Origin: Anaerocolumna xylanovorans DSM 12503
GTDB taxonomy: Bacteria; Bacillota; Clostridia; Lachnospirales; Lachnospiraceae
Assembly (NCBI RefSeq): GCF_900143645.1
Contig: NZ_FRFD01000018.1
Coordinates: 1 to 59,427, forward strand
DNA length: 59,427 nucleotides
Direction of reading: 5' to 3'
The notes below the pieces were generated by a model, which made no database searches, was not told the origin of the DNA, and was given only the letters and a program-made list of their open reading frames with translations. Made by a program: the position numbers and the translations under genes. Shown here one piece after another: positions 9,174-17,244 of this stretch; within the stretch, counting starts at the first letter, position 1; each line of letters starts with the position of its first letter.

Positions 9174-10247
9174 TCAGCTTGCCAGTTTCGCCTGTTCTCG
9201 CTCAAGCAGAAGTCTGGCTCCGGCGCGCAGAATATTGTTATCCCCCGTATAACCATTTAGATACCATTTCAGGCTCGCCGCACGCCGCTGTGCAACCTGC
9301 TCCAGCGTCCAGCCATTGCAGGTTCCAACGTCCACAATGATCGCACTGGCCTCTTTCAATGTCATTAGTCTGCAGATGTCTTCTACCGCCATGTCAGAAG
9401 TATAAGGCAGAAAATCCTGACCGCTTTCCACAGTAGACTCCACAGCGGAATCCTCCGGCACCGATGCATGTATCTGCACGGTTTCCACTATGGATTCTGG
9501 CTGGACTGGTGCTGTTGACTGAACCAATGTTGTCGGCTGCATGGTTGCTTCTGCTGCCCTTGCTTCCTGTAAAATCTCTGTCTGCTCCGTTACCGGACTA
9601 TCTTCCTGTACAGTGGTGCTCTCCATTGCTGATTCGGCAGGCTGTTTTTGGATTTGTACCACTGGCTCCTGTACCACGGCTGGTGTTACCGGCTTGACAG
9701 GCTCTGTCGGGACAATTACAGGAGAAGGATCTTCCTGTATGGAATTTACCTGTACCGGAAGTTGTGCCGCTGTGACTTCCGGAACCTTTGATGTAGCAGA
9801 AAGGGGGATGCCATCGTCCAGCAGCTCGGCATCTGAACCAAGGGTTACATCACAGAATTGTAATCCGAAACCTGCATCAATCAGCGCCTGGTCAACCGCT
9901 GCATACTGCGCGGCTTCGATATACAGGGAGCCAGGAGTGTCCTTGGCGTTTCTTTGAGCGATAAAGCTGGCCGCCGGCTCTTTGTCATTTTTGTCAAAGA
10001 AGATCTTCGCCTCAATGATGGCAAGCTGCTCCGTGATTTTCAGCGCCGTCATTTTGATCCGCCCCTTAGGGCAAGCCAGACGGAACCAGAGCTTTTTGTA
10101 CTTTAAATCAAGATAAAGAACTTCCTGTCCGGTTCGTTCGGATACTGCCCGGCGCAAAAATTTCTTTGGGTCAAAGCCCTGGATTTTGTTGAGTGCCGTC
10201 ACAGCAGGAAGGCCCTCATAAATAGTGTTTTTTGTGTTTACCGTCAT
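9174..10247 (-). CDS. Plasmid protein with a long Pro/Val/Thr/Gln linker, unknown function
   Basis: This 357-residue protein starts at ATG 10247 behind AAAGGAG. Residues 1-150 form a compact domain (YEGLPAVTALNKIQGFDP, LYLDLKYKKLWFRLACP, then an EAKIFFDKND strand). Residues 170-285 are a low-complexity linker rich in PV, QE and TT repeats. The last 70 residues (ICRLMTLKEASAIIVDVG, LEQVAQRRAASLKWYLNGY) form a helical domain. It sits between the helicase and primase genes, so a helper role in DNA replication or recombination is inferred. No family name can be given with confidence. Confidence 0.7.
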   Translation of the reverse strand: MTVNTKNTIYEGLPAVTALNKIQGFDPKKFLRRAVSERTGQEVLYLDLKYKKLWFRLACPKGRIKMTALKITEQLAIIEAKIFFDKNDKEPAASFIAQRNAKDTPGSLYIEAAQYAAVDQALIDAGFGLQFCDVTLGSDAELLDDGIPLSATSKVPEVTAAQLPVQVNSIQEDPSPVIVPTEPVKPVTPAVVQEPVVQIQKQPAESAMESTTVQEDSPVTEQTEILQEARAAEATMQPTTLVQSTAPVQPESIVETVQIHASVPEDSAVESTVESGQDFLPYTSDMAVEDICRLMTLKEASAIIVDVGTCNGWTLEQVAQRRAASLKWYLNGYTGDNNILRAGARLLLEREQAKLAS

Positions 10248-10339
10248 TTGAATTTGCTCCTTTCCATAATAAACATGGGATACCTCGGCACTTTTCCGCA
10301 CAAGGCTCCCACATCTTCAAAATTATTGTGCCTTTCCTC

Positions 10340-12646
10340 TCAACCGGTGCTTTTCAGCCTTTCCGGGAGGGCAATGGCGTTTTTTGTTTCCTGTTTTGCT
10401 GCGGACGGCTGAAAATACTGAATAATCCGCTGTCCCAGCAGGGTGTTGCGTTTGGCAATCTTGTTTGTGTGGATCGCAATAAACAACGATTTTTTCTGAC
10501 CTACCAAACGTACCCTCCGCTTCGCCCTAGTAACTGCGGTATACAATATGTTGCGGTGAAGCAGAATGGTGTGGGCGGAAAGCACCGGAATAATCACGGT
10601 GTCAAATTCGGAACCCATCGCTTTGTGAATTGTCATTGCATAGGCAAGCTCCAATTCCAGCGCCGTAATGGGTCTGTACTCAACCATACGCCCGTCCATA
10701 TCCACCAGCATTTCCTCCGCATAAGTGTCAATTTTCACTACAGTGCCAATATCGCCGTTAAAAGCGCCGCATCCCTTGCTGCCATCCTTCGCAGTCCATA
10801 TGAGGTCATAGTTGTTTTTGTTCTGCATAACTCTGTCTCCCAGACGAAAGGTACGTGCGCCTACGGTAAACTCTGCCGCGCCCGGTACCGTTGGATTGAT
10901 CAGCTCCCGGACGGCTTCATTCAGCTTTTCTGCAGAGGCATCTCCTTCAGAACGGAATGGCGACAGAATCTGTACATTCTCAGCACCGCTTTGCGCCACT
11001 TCATTCATATATGCTCGCAAAATGATCTCTGCGGCTTCTTTTTGGTTCTGGCAATCAGTCAGCCTGAAATCGTCGCCATAGTAAAGCTGGGTCTTATTTT
11101 CATTGATAAACTTAGCGTTATATGCAATCAGACTATCCTTCGACTGGCGGAAAATCTCATCCAGCACGGTTACCGGTATCATCTCGCAGGAAATGAGCTC
11201 CCGGAAGACATTCCCCGCACCGACACTGGGAAGCTGATCCACATCCCCCACCAGTATGACTTTGGTTCCTGGCTTCATTCGTGAAAATAGTTTGGAAGCC
11301 AGCCACATATCAGCCATAGTAAACTCATCCGCAATAATCAGGTCTGCCTCAAGCGGCTTTTGGTTTTCCCTGAAGGATTCCATTTCATCACCAGATATCA
11401 AGCCCAGCGCACTGTGCAGTGTTTTTGCGTCAGGATATCCTGTGCTTTCCGCCATCCGTCGGCTTGCTCTTCCTGTGGGAGCCGCAAGGAGTATTTTCCC
11501 ATCCTTTTCAAGCTTCCCAAAAACTTTGAGTATCGTTTTTAATACCGTTGTCTTACCAGTACCCGGCGGACCTGTGATGATGGAAAGGTTATAGCGAAAT
11601 GCCATTTTTACCGCATCCATCTGTTTTTTAGACAAGGTTACGCCAAGCTCTTCTACGGCCTGCGCCAACACCACGGATATATCTATGAGCGGTGCCGGTT
11701 CCGTGAGAATTTCGGCCACACGGCGGGCAACCAGATCCTCTGCTGCAAAATACCACGGCAGATAGACAGCGCCATCGCTGGACACCAACTCTCCACGCAG
11801 AACAGTTTCGTAAAGCTCATCACTGACCTCCCTCATCTGCAAACGAAGGTGGGGAAGAGGCAGTTTTTCATTGAGGAGCCTTAGTGCCTCCTTACATAAG
11901 TCATCCGTTTCCAAATACAGATGCCCGTTTTGTCCGCTGTTTTCGTCTAAAATATAGAACAGCGCACCCCGGATACGAAGCGCATCATTGGGCTGGCATC
12001 CGGTCTTCAAAGCAATTGCATCCACCCGTTTAAAACCAAAACCGGGTATACTGCATAGCTTAAAAGGCTGTTTGCGTATAATTTCCAGGCAACCACTGCC
12101 AAACTCCTGCTGGATTTTGAGTGCCGTTCTGGGTGTGATTCCGTATGGTGCAAGAAAGGTCATAAGATCCCGAAGCCCCCGGCTCTCCGCATAAGACTCC
12201 TTGATATCTTCCAGGCGTCCTTCCGTAATGCCCTTGATTTCCAGCAGCCGCTCCGGTTCTTTTTCCAGAATATCCAGCGCGCCTACTCCGAACCTCGCCA
12301 CGATTACCTCCGCCAGCTTTTCTCCGATGCCTTTAATTAAGCCACAACAAAGATATGCTTTCACACCGTCGGTAGTTTTTGGAATGACCTCCTGCCACTC
12401 CTGCACCGCCAACTGGCAGCCGTGCTTTTTATCCTCGCACCATTCACCGGTCAGGATAAATTCAATCGCATCCGTCTGCGGAAGCCCGTAGCCTGTGGCA
12501 GTGAAGCGGATCAGACGGTCTTTAAAGGTATAGTTCCGCCTGGCCTGTACCGGCACATCTGCATCCTTAGTCTTGAACTGGAAGATACAGTAGCCGTTTT
12601 CAGTGCTCTTAAAAATTGCCTTTTCATAGGTTGCTATACAATTCAT
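10340..12646 (-). CDS. RecD2-like ATP-dependent DNA helicase (SF1B)
   Basis: This 768-residue protein matches RecD2 helicases in length and order: an N-terminal OB-like part, tandem helix-hairpin-helix region around residues 95-225 (GIGEKLAEVIVARFG, IPGFGFKRVDAIA), then the motor with Walker A ITGPPGTGKTTVLKTI near 355, Walker B ADLIIADEFTMAD near 430, motif III ILVGDVDQLPSVG and the C-terminal AYAMTIHKAMGSEFDTVII and LYTAVTRAKRRVRLVG motifs. It would unwind DNA 5' to 3'. ATG 12646 has GGAGG upstream. It follows the YqaJ nuclease gene by 68 nt, so a joint end-processing role is plausible. Confidence 0.93.
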   Translation of the reverse strand: MNCIATYEKAIFKSTENGYCIFQFKTKDADVPVQARRNYTFKDRLIRFTATGYGLPQTDAIEFILTGEWCEDKKHGCQLAVQEWQEVIPKTTDGVKAYLCCGLIKGIGEKLAEVIVARFGVGALDILEKEPERLLEIKGITEGRLEDIKESYAESRGLRDLMTFLAPYGITPRTALKIQQEFGSGCLEIIRKQPFKLCSIPGFGFKRVDAIALKTGCQPNDALRIRGALFYILDENSGQNGHLYLETDDLCKEALRLLNEKLPLPHLRLQMREVSDELYETVLRGELVSSDGAVYLPWYFAAEDLVARRVAEILTEPAPLIDISVVLAQAVEELGVTLSKKQMDAVKMAFRYNLSIITGPPGTGKTTVLKTILKVFGKLEKDGKILLAAPTGRASRRMAESTGYPDAKTLHSALGLISGDEMESFRENQKPLEADLIIADEFTMADMWLASKLFSRMKPGTKVILVGDVDQLPSVGAGNVFRELISCEMIPVTVLDEIFRQSKDSLIAYNAKFINENKTQLYYGDDFRLTDCQNQKEAAEIILRAYMNEVAQSGAENVQILSPFRSEGDASAEKLNEAVRELINPTVPGAAEFTVGARTFRLGDRVMQNKNNYDLIWTAKDGSKGCGAFNGDIGTVVKIDTYAEEMLVDMDGRMVEYRPITALELELAYAMTIHKAMGSEFDTVIIPVLSAHTILLHRNILYTAVTRAKRRVRLVGQKKSLFIAIHTNKIAKRNTLLGQRIIQYFQPSAAKQETKNAIALPERLKSTG

Positions 12647-12714
12647 TTCTAATTTGATCCTCCTTTGACACTTCCTGCCCGGACAGGGCAGGGTATCTTC
12701 TGGTGTTCTGCCCT

Positions 12715-13770
12715 CTAGGCCGCTTCCTCTTTTACCTGGCTTATGCTGAACCTCCGGCTCTCATTGGCCGTGACGTATTCTTTATAAATGTCAGGGTTCT
12801 GCGCCCGAAGCCGAGCCAGATTATTCTTGCTGATACCTGGCTTTAAGACAGGGTTATAGGCTACATAATAGGAACCTTTGCCGAAGGAGCAGGTTGCAGT
12901 GCAGCTGGCACCCATCTCTGCAATGATGAAGCCTTTAATCCGTTCCATCTCGTTTTTAAGCTGGGTAGCTTGTGTGTCAAGTACCCTTTTCTCTTCCTGC
13001 AGCTCCAGATAACGGGCAATGGCTCCGGAAAAACCGGTTTCCAGATGTACCTCCGGAGCGGATCGGTCAGCATAGCCAAAATGTCTGCGTACACTCCGGA
13101 CAATAAGTTCTCCGTCCTCGGTATAGGGAGGAGGGACTTCAGCCAAAACATGATTTACCCAGAAATCTTCTTCCAGGGCAATTAATTCGGATTCATATTC
13201 CAGATCGCGCTCCATGTGGCGGATGATTACCTCATCCTCGTTGTTTCCGTAGAGACAGCAGTAAAATATCTGGTCTATGTCCATTACGCACATGTAATGC
13301 CGCCCCTGTAAAACGTAGTTAAGTGGGACAATTTCCTCCTTTCCATCCCACCACTTTTCCCTGGCATTGTAGTTGGTAGTTTTTATTTCCAGGATGGCAG
13401 TTGTACCATCCGGAAGTTCCACAAAATAATCGAGATCCGCCAGCATAAAGGTGTGAACCGGATGCTGGAACATCTTTTTGATCTGATATATCCGGTAGCC
13501 TGTTTTCTTTGCGAAAATACGGGCGACAAGATCCTCCAGAAGATGACCGACCTCAAGCTGAACCCAGTTGCTGTCATCCTCAATAGCGGATACAATGCCG
13601 CGCTTGTCGTAATACAAATCTCGCGCCGTGGTAAATGGAGATACCCCAAGTACCGCTGCCGCATCGCTGCCGCCGATTCCCTGTCGGCGGTAATTCAGCC
13701 ATTCTTCCCGTGTCAGTTCCGCAGTTTCTGCTATTACCAGCGGAGAGCAGGGACTTCGTGCCACTGGCAT
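12715..13770 (-). CDS. YqaJ/lambda-exonuclease-type recombination nuclease
   Basis: This 351-residue PD-(D/E)XK nuclease has the YqaJ signature WLNYRRQGIGGSDAAAVLGV near residue 25, LEVGHLLEDLVARIFAKKTG near 95, and the catalytic MLADLDYFV...ILEIKTT segment near 120-140. Such enzymes resect DNA ends and work with an annealing protein in phage and plasmid recombination. The start ATG 13770 has AAAGGAGG, whose sequence overlaps the end of the preceding 52-aa reading frame. No RecT/Bet annealase is recognisable; the protein at 28952 or the SSB might serve. Confidence 0.9.
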   Translation of the reverse strand: MPVARSPCSPLVIAETAELTREEWLNYRRQGIGGSDAAAVLGVSPFTTARDLYYDKRGIVSAIEDDSNWVQLEVGHLLEDLVARIFAKKTGYRIYQIKKMFQHPVHTFMLADLDYFVELPDGTTAILEIKTTNYNAREKWWDGKEEIVPLNYVLQGRHYMCVMDIDQIFYCCLYGNNEDEVIIRHMERDLEYESELIALEEDFWVNHVLAEVPPPYTEDGELIVRSVRRHFGYADRSAPEVHLETGFSGAIARYLELQEEKRVLDTQATQLKNEMERIKGFIIAEMGASCTATCSFGKGSYYVAYNPVLKPGISKNNLARLRAQNPDIYKEYVTANESRRFSISQVKEEAA

Positions 13771-13773
13771 ACG

Positions 13774-13932
13774 CTACGCCTCCTTTCTTCGATGCCGGGG
13801 GATCACAATAGGAATCTCAGGTTCCTCTCCGCTTTTGATGTCAATACCTCTGCTTTGCTTTAAAATCCAATTTTTTGTATTGGACTTCTGGCGTGAGCGG
13901 CCTCCCGGCTTCCACATTCTCTGTTTTTTCAT
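13774..13932 (-). CDS. Small basic protein, 52 aa
   Basis: ATG 13932 to TAG 13776-13774 encodes a basic peptide (MKKQRMWKPGGRSRQKSN at the start, RHRRKEA at the end) with GGAAGG upstream. It is the first reading frame after the leader RNA and its end contains the RBS of the nuclease gene, which suggests translational coupling. No domain is recognised; it could be a leader peptide. Confidence 0.55.
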   Translation of the reverse strand: MKKQRMWKPGGRSRQKSNTKNWILKQSRGIDIKSGEEPEIPIVIPRHRRKEA

Positions 13933-13988
13933 TCTGATACCGCCTTCCTATTTGATTTATCCTGAAAACCTGATGGCTTTTAGGCAAT

Positions 13989-14064
13989 AAAAAAGCGAGA
14001 ACAACACACGGACCGAATACTCGGTTTTTGTTCACAGAACTATGTGAACCGTGGTCATTCTCGC
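13989..14064 (-). terminator. Branched structured RNA ending in an intrinsic terminator
   Basis: On the minus strand GCGAGAA (14064-14058) pairs with TTCTCGC (14001-13995), followed by six T. Inside are two further hairpins, GTTCACA/TGTGAAC and ACCGA/TCGGT, giving a three-way-junction shape. It lies between the first leader terminator and the 52-aa frame, so it is a second attenuator-like element in series. Confidence 0.65.
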
Positions 14065-14089
14065 AAAAATAAGGGTAATTCCCTGAATA

Positions 14090-14117
14090 CAATTGAATCA
14101 GCAAACTGATTCAATTG
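14090..14117. repeat. Perfect 12-bp inverted repeat in the leader
   Basis: CAATTGAATCAG and CTGATTCAATTG are separated by CAAA. It lies between the two terminators of the nuclease-operon leader. It could be an operator or an mRNA hairpin that acts as an alternative fold. Confidence 0.8.
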
Positions 14118-14125
14118 TCATGAAT

Positions 14126-14258
14126 AAAAAAATGCCAGTAAGAACCGGCCTGGCTGGGCGCGGTTATCCTACTGACATTTCACTACAAACTTAACAGCGT
14201 GTGCATGCATACCTTACGGTCTGCGAATCACGAAGATTATGCACAAAAATCAATTACA
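14126..14258 (-). ncRNA. Structured leader RNA, copy 1, ending in a terminator (YqaJ-helicase-primase operon)
   Basis: Transcribed leftward from the promoter at 14292-14264. It contains an AATC/GATT hairpin, a GCAGACC/GGTATGC hairpin, a closing stem TGTGCAT/ATGCACA, and then a terminator with TGTCAGTAGGATAACCG pairing with CGGTTCTTACTGGCA before seven T. The same element, with compensating differences in the stems, precedes ssb at 32332-32488. It is either a cis-acting attenuator shared by two replication operons or a small RNA. Confidence 0.7.
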
Positions 14259-14263
14259 GGAAA

Positions 14264-14292
14264 AGCATAGCACTATATATTGTATTTGTCAA
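14264..14292 (-). promoter_or_regulatory. Sigma-70 promoter of leader copy 1
   Basis: TTGACA (14292-14287), 17 nt, TATGCT (14269-14264). The spacer and flanks are nearly identical to the ssb promoter at 32522-32494. Confidence 0.88.
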
Positions 14293-14337
14293 CTTATTAC
14301 TATCTGTATATTGTTATATATAACTTTATATGGCGAT

Positions 14338-14368
14338 AAAATATCAAATGTGTGTCCTTTGATATTTT
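14338..14368. repeat. Perfect 11-bp inverted repeat between divergent promoters
   Basis: AAAATATCAAA and TTTGATATTTT flank a 9-nt loop in an AT-rich stretch between the leftward leader promoter and the rightward polymerase promoter. It may be a regulator site, a bidirectional terminator or part of an origin. Confidence 0.75.
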
Positions 14369-14401
14369 AGAATTTTACCTTTCAAAAAATAGTTTTACTG
14401 G

Positions 14402-14470
14402 AAGGGGTTACTATCCCCTTGATATTATTTGCTTAACTGAATATAATAACAGTATCCGAATCTATGTTCG
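14402..14470 (+). promoter_or_regulatory. Promoter of the Y-family polymerase operon with LexA-like box
   Basis: -35 TTGATA (14419-14424), 17 nt, -10 TATAAT (14442-14447). CGAATCTATGTTCG at 14457-14470 matches 12 of 14 positions of the Gram-positive LexA palindrome CGAACATATGTTCG and lies just downstream of the -10, where it would block transcription. A second inverted repeat, AAGGGG/CCCCTT (14402-14420), overlaps the -35. SOS control is therefore likely. Confidence 0.75.
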
Positions 14471-14532
14471 GTATTTTGAATAAGAAATTGACAAGCAGAT
14501 AATTTTTGAAGGGAGGATACCAGAGAATAAAA

Positions 14533-16056
14533 ATGAAGACCAGAACCTATCTCTCAATCGACCTCAAATCGTTCTATGCTTCCGTCGAGTGTATTGAACG
14601 AAAACTTGATCCGCTGACTACGAACCTTGTTGTAGCGGATGCAAGTCGTACCGAAAAAACCATCTGTCTCGCTGTCTCTCCCTCACTCAAAGCATACGGT
14701 ATTCCCGGTAGGGCGAGGCTGTTTGAAGTCGTACAAAAAGTCAAGGAGGCAAATGCGGCCCGGCTGCAAAAAGCACCAGGAAGATCCTTTTCCGGCAGTT
14801 CCTATAACGATACGGAATTGAAATCCTCACCAAGTCTCTCGCTGGACTACATTGCAGCTCCACCGAGGATGGCATATTATATAGAGTACAGCACGCAGAT
14901 TTATAATATTTACCTAAAGTATGTCGCACCCGAAGATATTCATGTCTACTCTATTGACGAGGTCTTCATTGATGCCACCGATTATTTGAACACATACAAG
15001 TTTTCCGCCCGTGAGCTTGCCACAAAGATGATTCTCGATGTGCTCAAAACAACCGGCATTACAGCAACGGCGGGAATAGGTACAAACCTGTACCTTAGCA
15101 AGGTTGCCATGGATATTATGGCAAAACACATACCGGCTGATCATAACGGTATGCGGATCGCCGAGCTGGACGAAATGAGCTACCGTCGCTCCCTGTGGTC
15201 ACATCAGCCACTAACAGACTTTTGGCGAATTGGCAGAGGATATGCAAAGAAGCTGGAGGAACATGGACTTTTTACGATGGGAGATATTGCAAGATGCTCT
15301 ATTGGTAAACCTACTGATTACCACAACGAGGATTTCCTGTACAAGCTATTCGGCATAAACGCCGAGTTGCTGATTGACCATGCGTGGGGATGGGAGCCAT
15401 GCACGATTGCCGATATCAAATCATATAAGCCAAGCACAAACAGTATTGGATCGGGGCAGGTACTGCATTGTGCCTATACGTTTGACAAAGCGAAGTTGAT
15501 TGTGCGGGAAATGACGGATTTGCTGGCACTTGATTTGGTGGATAAAGGGCTTGTGACCGACCAGGTTGTTTTAGCAGTCGGCTATGATATTGAAAATCTG
15601 ACAAACCCGGATATAAAGAAATCATACCATGGGGAAATCACTACCGACCACTACGGACGTGCCGTTCCAAAATCCGCGCACGGTTCCATAAATCTTGGCA
15701 GACAGACCTCCTCCACAAAGTTAATCATGGATGCCGTTACAGAATTGTATGAGCGCATCGTTGATAAAAGTCTCTTAATCAGAAGAGTCAACATTACGGC
15801 GAATCATGTTGTTTCCGAGACAACTGTTCAAAAGACTGATAGCTTTGAACAGCTTGATCTCTTTACGGATTATGAGGCTTTGCAGGCTAAAAAGGAGGAG
15901 GAAGAATTTGAACTTGCGCGGGAAAAAAAGATGCAGCAGGCAATGCTGGAGATAAAAAAGAAACATGGCAAGAACGCCATTCTCAAGGGTATGAATTTGG
16001 AAGAAGGAGCTACCACATTAGACCGGAATAAACAAATTGGAGGGCACAAGGCATGA
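14533..16056 (+). CDS. Y-family DNA polymerase (DinB/UmuC/UvrX-like)
   Basis: This 507-residue translesion polymerase starts MKTRTYLSIDLKSFYASVEC, which holds the first metal-binding Asp and the FYASVE steric motif. The catalytic YSIDEVFIDATDY is near residue 145. The HhH and little-finger regions follow, and the tail is a charged coil (KKEEEEFELAREKKMQQA) like plasmid UvrX proteins. ATG 14533 gives the expected N-terminus; the GGGAGG at 14511-14516 is 16 nt away, farther than usual. The gene overlaps its yolD-like partner by 4 nt, the normal Firmicutes pairing, and is preceded by a LexA-like box. It probably mediates SOS mutagenesis. Confidence 0.94.
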   Translation: MKTRTYLSIDLKSFYASVECIERKLDPLTTNLVVADASRTEKTICLAVSPSLKAYGIPGRARLFEVVQKVKEANAARLQKAPGRSFSGSSYNDTELKSSPSLSLDYIAAPPRMAYYIEYSTQIYNIYLKYVAPEDIHVYSIDEVFIDATDYLNTYKFSARELATKMILDVLKTTGITATAGIGTNLYLSKVAMDIMAKHIPADHNGMRIAELDEMSYRRSLWSHQPLTDFWRIGRGYAKKLEEHGLFTMGDIARCSIGKPTDYHNEDFLYKLFGINAELLIDHAWGWEPCTIADIKSYKPSTNSIGSGQVLHCAYTFDKAKLIVREMTDLLALDLVDKGLVTDQVVLAVGYDIENLTNPDIKKSYHGEITTDHYGRAVPKSAHGSINLGRQTSSTKLIMDAVTELYERIVDKSLLIRRVNITANHVVSETTVQKTDSFEQLDLFTDYEALQAKKEEEEFELAREKKMQQAMLEIKKKHGKNAILKGMNLEEGATTLDRNKQIGGHKA

Positions 16057-16481
16057 CGTGGACATATGACGACATTATCAATCTACCGCACCATGTCTCT
16101 GCGACACGTCCTCATATGTCAGCGATTGACCGTGCAGCCCAGTTTTCCCCTTTCGCCGCATTGACCGGTTATGATACCGCCATCAAGGAAACCGCAAGAC
16201 TGACTGATGAAAGAGTAAAATTGGACGAATATATGAAGGACGTTTTGAACGATAGGCTGCAAATCATAGCAGATCAGATGAAAGAACATCCTGAAATTTC
16301 AATCACTTATTTTGAGCCGGATGAGAAGAAGAATGGCGGCGCCTATGTTACTGCTATCAGTACGGTCAAAAAGATAGACGAATATGAACGTGTTGTCATT
16401 ATGACCGATGGCGCGATAATCCCCATTGATGAAATAATTAGCATAGATGGTCAGATATTTGAGACAATGTGTGATGGATGA
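16053..16481 (+). CDS. YolD-like protein
   Basis: This 142-residue protein has the YolD-like pattern: HVSATRPHMSAIDRAAQFSP near the start and FEPDEKKNGGAYVTAISTV later. YolD-like proteins are encoded next to UvrX/UmuC-type polymerases and are thought to be their UmuD-like partners or regulators. The ATG overlaps the polymerase stop (ATGA). The operon ends at the terminator at 16541-16590. Confidence 0.9.
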   Translation: MTWTYDDIINLPHHVSATRPHMSAIDRAAQFSPFAALTGYDTAIKETARLTDERVKLDEYMKDVLNDRLQIIADQMKEHPEISITYFEPDEKKNGGAYVTAISTVKKIDEYERVVIMTDGAIIPIDEIISIDGQIFETMCDG

Positions 16482-16540
16482 ATAACGATAAATCAGAATT
16501 TTTATATACAGTGAGGGGAAGAAACTATCCTAAAATACGA

Positions 16541-16590
16541 AAGAGTTATTTCAGTAATCAAGTGATTATTGAAATAACTCTTTTATTTTT
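16541..16590 (+). terminator. Intrinsic terminator of the polymerase/YolD operon
   Basis: AAGAGTTATTTCA pairs with TGAAATAACTCTT over a 16-nt loop, followed by TTATTTTTT. Confidence 0.88.
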
Positions 16591-16598
16591 TCGACTAT

Positions 16599-16669
16599 GC
16601 TATTGGAAATATTGTGAAAGCTCACCAATACTCCGCGCTAAACCCTCTTCGGATAAAATATGCTCTTTA
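16599..16669. repeat. 71-bp direct repeat, left copy, flanking the arsenic/hgc island
   Basis: It matches 22371-22441 at 69 of 71 positions. On the minus strand it encodes the last 21 residues and stop of an AbiEii-like toxin (EHILSEEGLARSIGELSQYF). The copies lie 5,772 bp apart in the same orientation and bracket the metal-resistance genes. Confidence 0.95.
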
Positions 16670-16780
16670 GTACGGTCATGATAACAGTAAATTCTTCTGG
16701 AATCATCGCCATAGCAAGTGTAATGCCGGAAAGAATACTTTCAATCAAGCGGGCTCCAAGTGCGTAGTTTTGTAAGTATA
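16670..16780 (-). pseudogene. Fragment of a P-type cation-transporting ATPase
   Basis: Just after the stop of the C_GCAxxG_C_C gene the minus strand encodes 37 residues, including ESILSGITLAMAMIPEEF, the fourth-membrane-helix PEEFP region of P-type ATPases (here PEEFT). It has no start and runs out of frame into the 71-bp repeat, so it is a relic marking a recombination joint. Confidence 0.75.
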
Positions 16781-16783
16781 GCC

Positions 16784-17230
16784 TTATTTTGATATCATCT
16801 GTTCAAGTATTTCAACCGCATCACTGACATATTTCGGACACTTGGTTTTGAAAACGCCTGACTGCCTTGCAAGATCAAGCTGTAATTCATCGCTTAGATT
16901 ATAATTGATAAGCTCTGTACAATTAACTGAACCATTACGTTCTTTGAATCTTGCAATAAAATCCTGCGTGATTTTATAATTCTGGACTTTAATATCTCCA
17001 TTTTCGGGACTTTCCGGCCCGAATTTCAGGCCGATGGTAAGCATAGCTCCTGTCACAGCACCGCACACTTCTCCCGTATGACTTATCCCGCCGCCGAACG
17101 GACAGGCTATTTTTAGACCAACCTTGTTATCCAATCCCAGTTCTTCGCAAAATGATGTAAATACCGCCTGTGCGCAGTTACAGCCATTGCCAAAACACTC
17201 AACCGCTTTTTCAGATTTGTTCATTCTCAC
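16784..17230 (-). CDS. C_GCAxxG_C_C family protein
   Basis: This 148-residue protein has the family signature: FGNGCNCAQAVFTSFCEELG, then CPFGGGISHTGEVCGAVTGA and two later cysteines (CTEL, KCPKYV). The clustered cysteines are thought to bind a redox or metal cofactor; a molecular function is not established. It is the last intact gene of the metal island, 14 nt after the acetyltransferase. Genes of this family often accompany arsenic and redox loci in Clostridia. Confidence 0.88.
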   Translation of the reverse strand: MRMNKSEKAVECFGNGCNCAQAVFTSFCEELGLDNKVGLKIACPFGGGISHTGEVCGAVTGAMLTIGLKFGPESPENGDIKVQNYKITQDFIARFKERNGSVNCTELINYNLSDELQLDLARQSGVFKTKCPKYVSDAVEILEQMISK

Positions 17231-17244
17231 ACCACGCTTTCTTT

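Noticed and set aside
10232..11284. 350-aa plus-strand frame
   Set aside because: It lies wholly inside the RecD2-like helicase gene on the other strand, which has clear motifs, and it shows no domain or RBS.
13841..14104. 87-aa minus-strand frame over the leader structures
   Set aside because: It crosses the terminator and palindrome and lacks an RBS; the 52-aa frame at 13774-13932 is better supported.
14126..14258. Known riboswitch class for the repeated leader
   Set aside because: I could not match conserved cores of common riboswitches or T-boxes; it is left as an unclassified leader.
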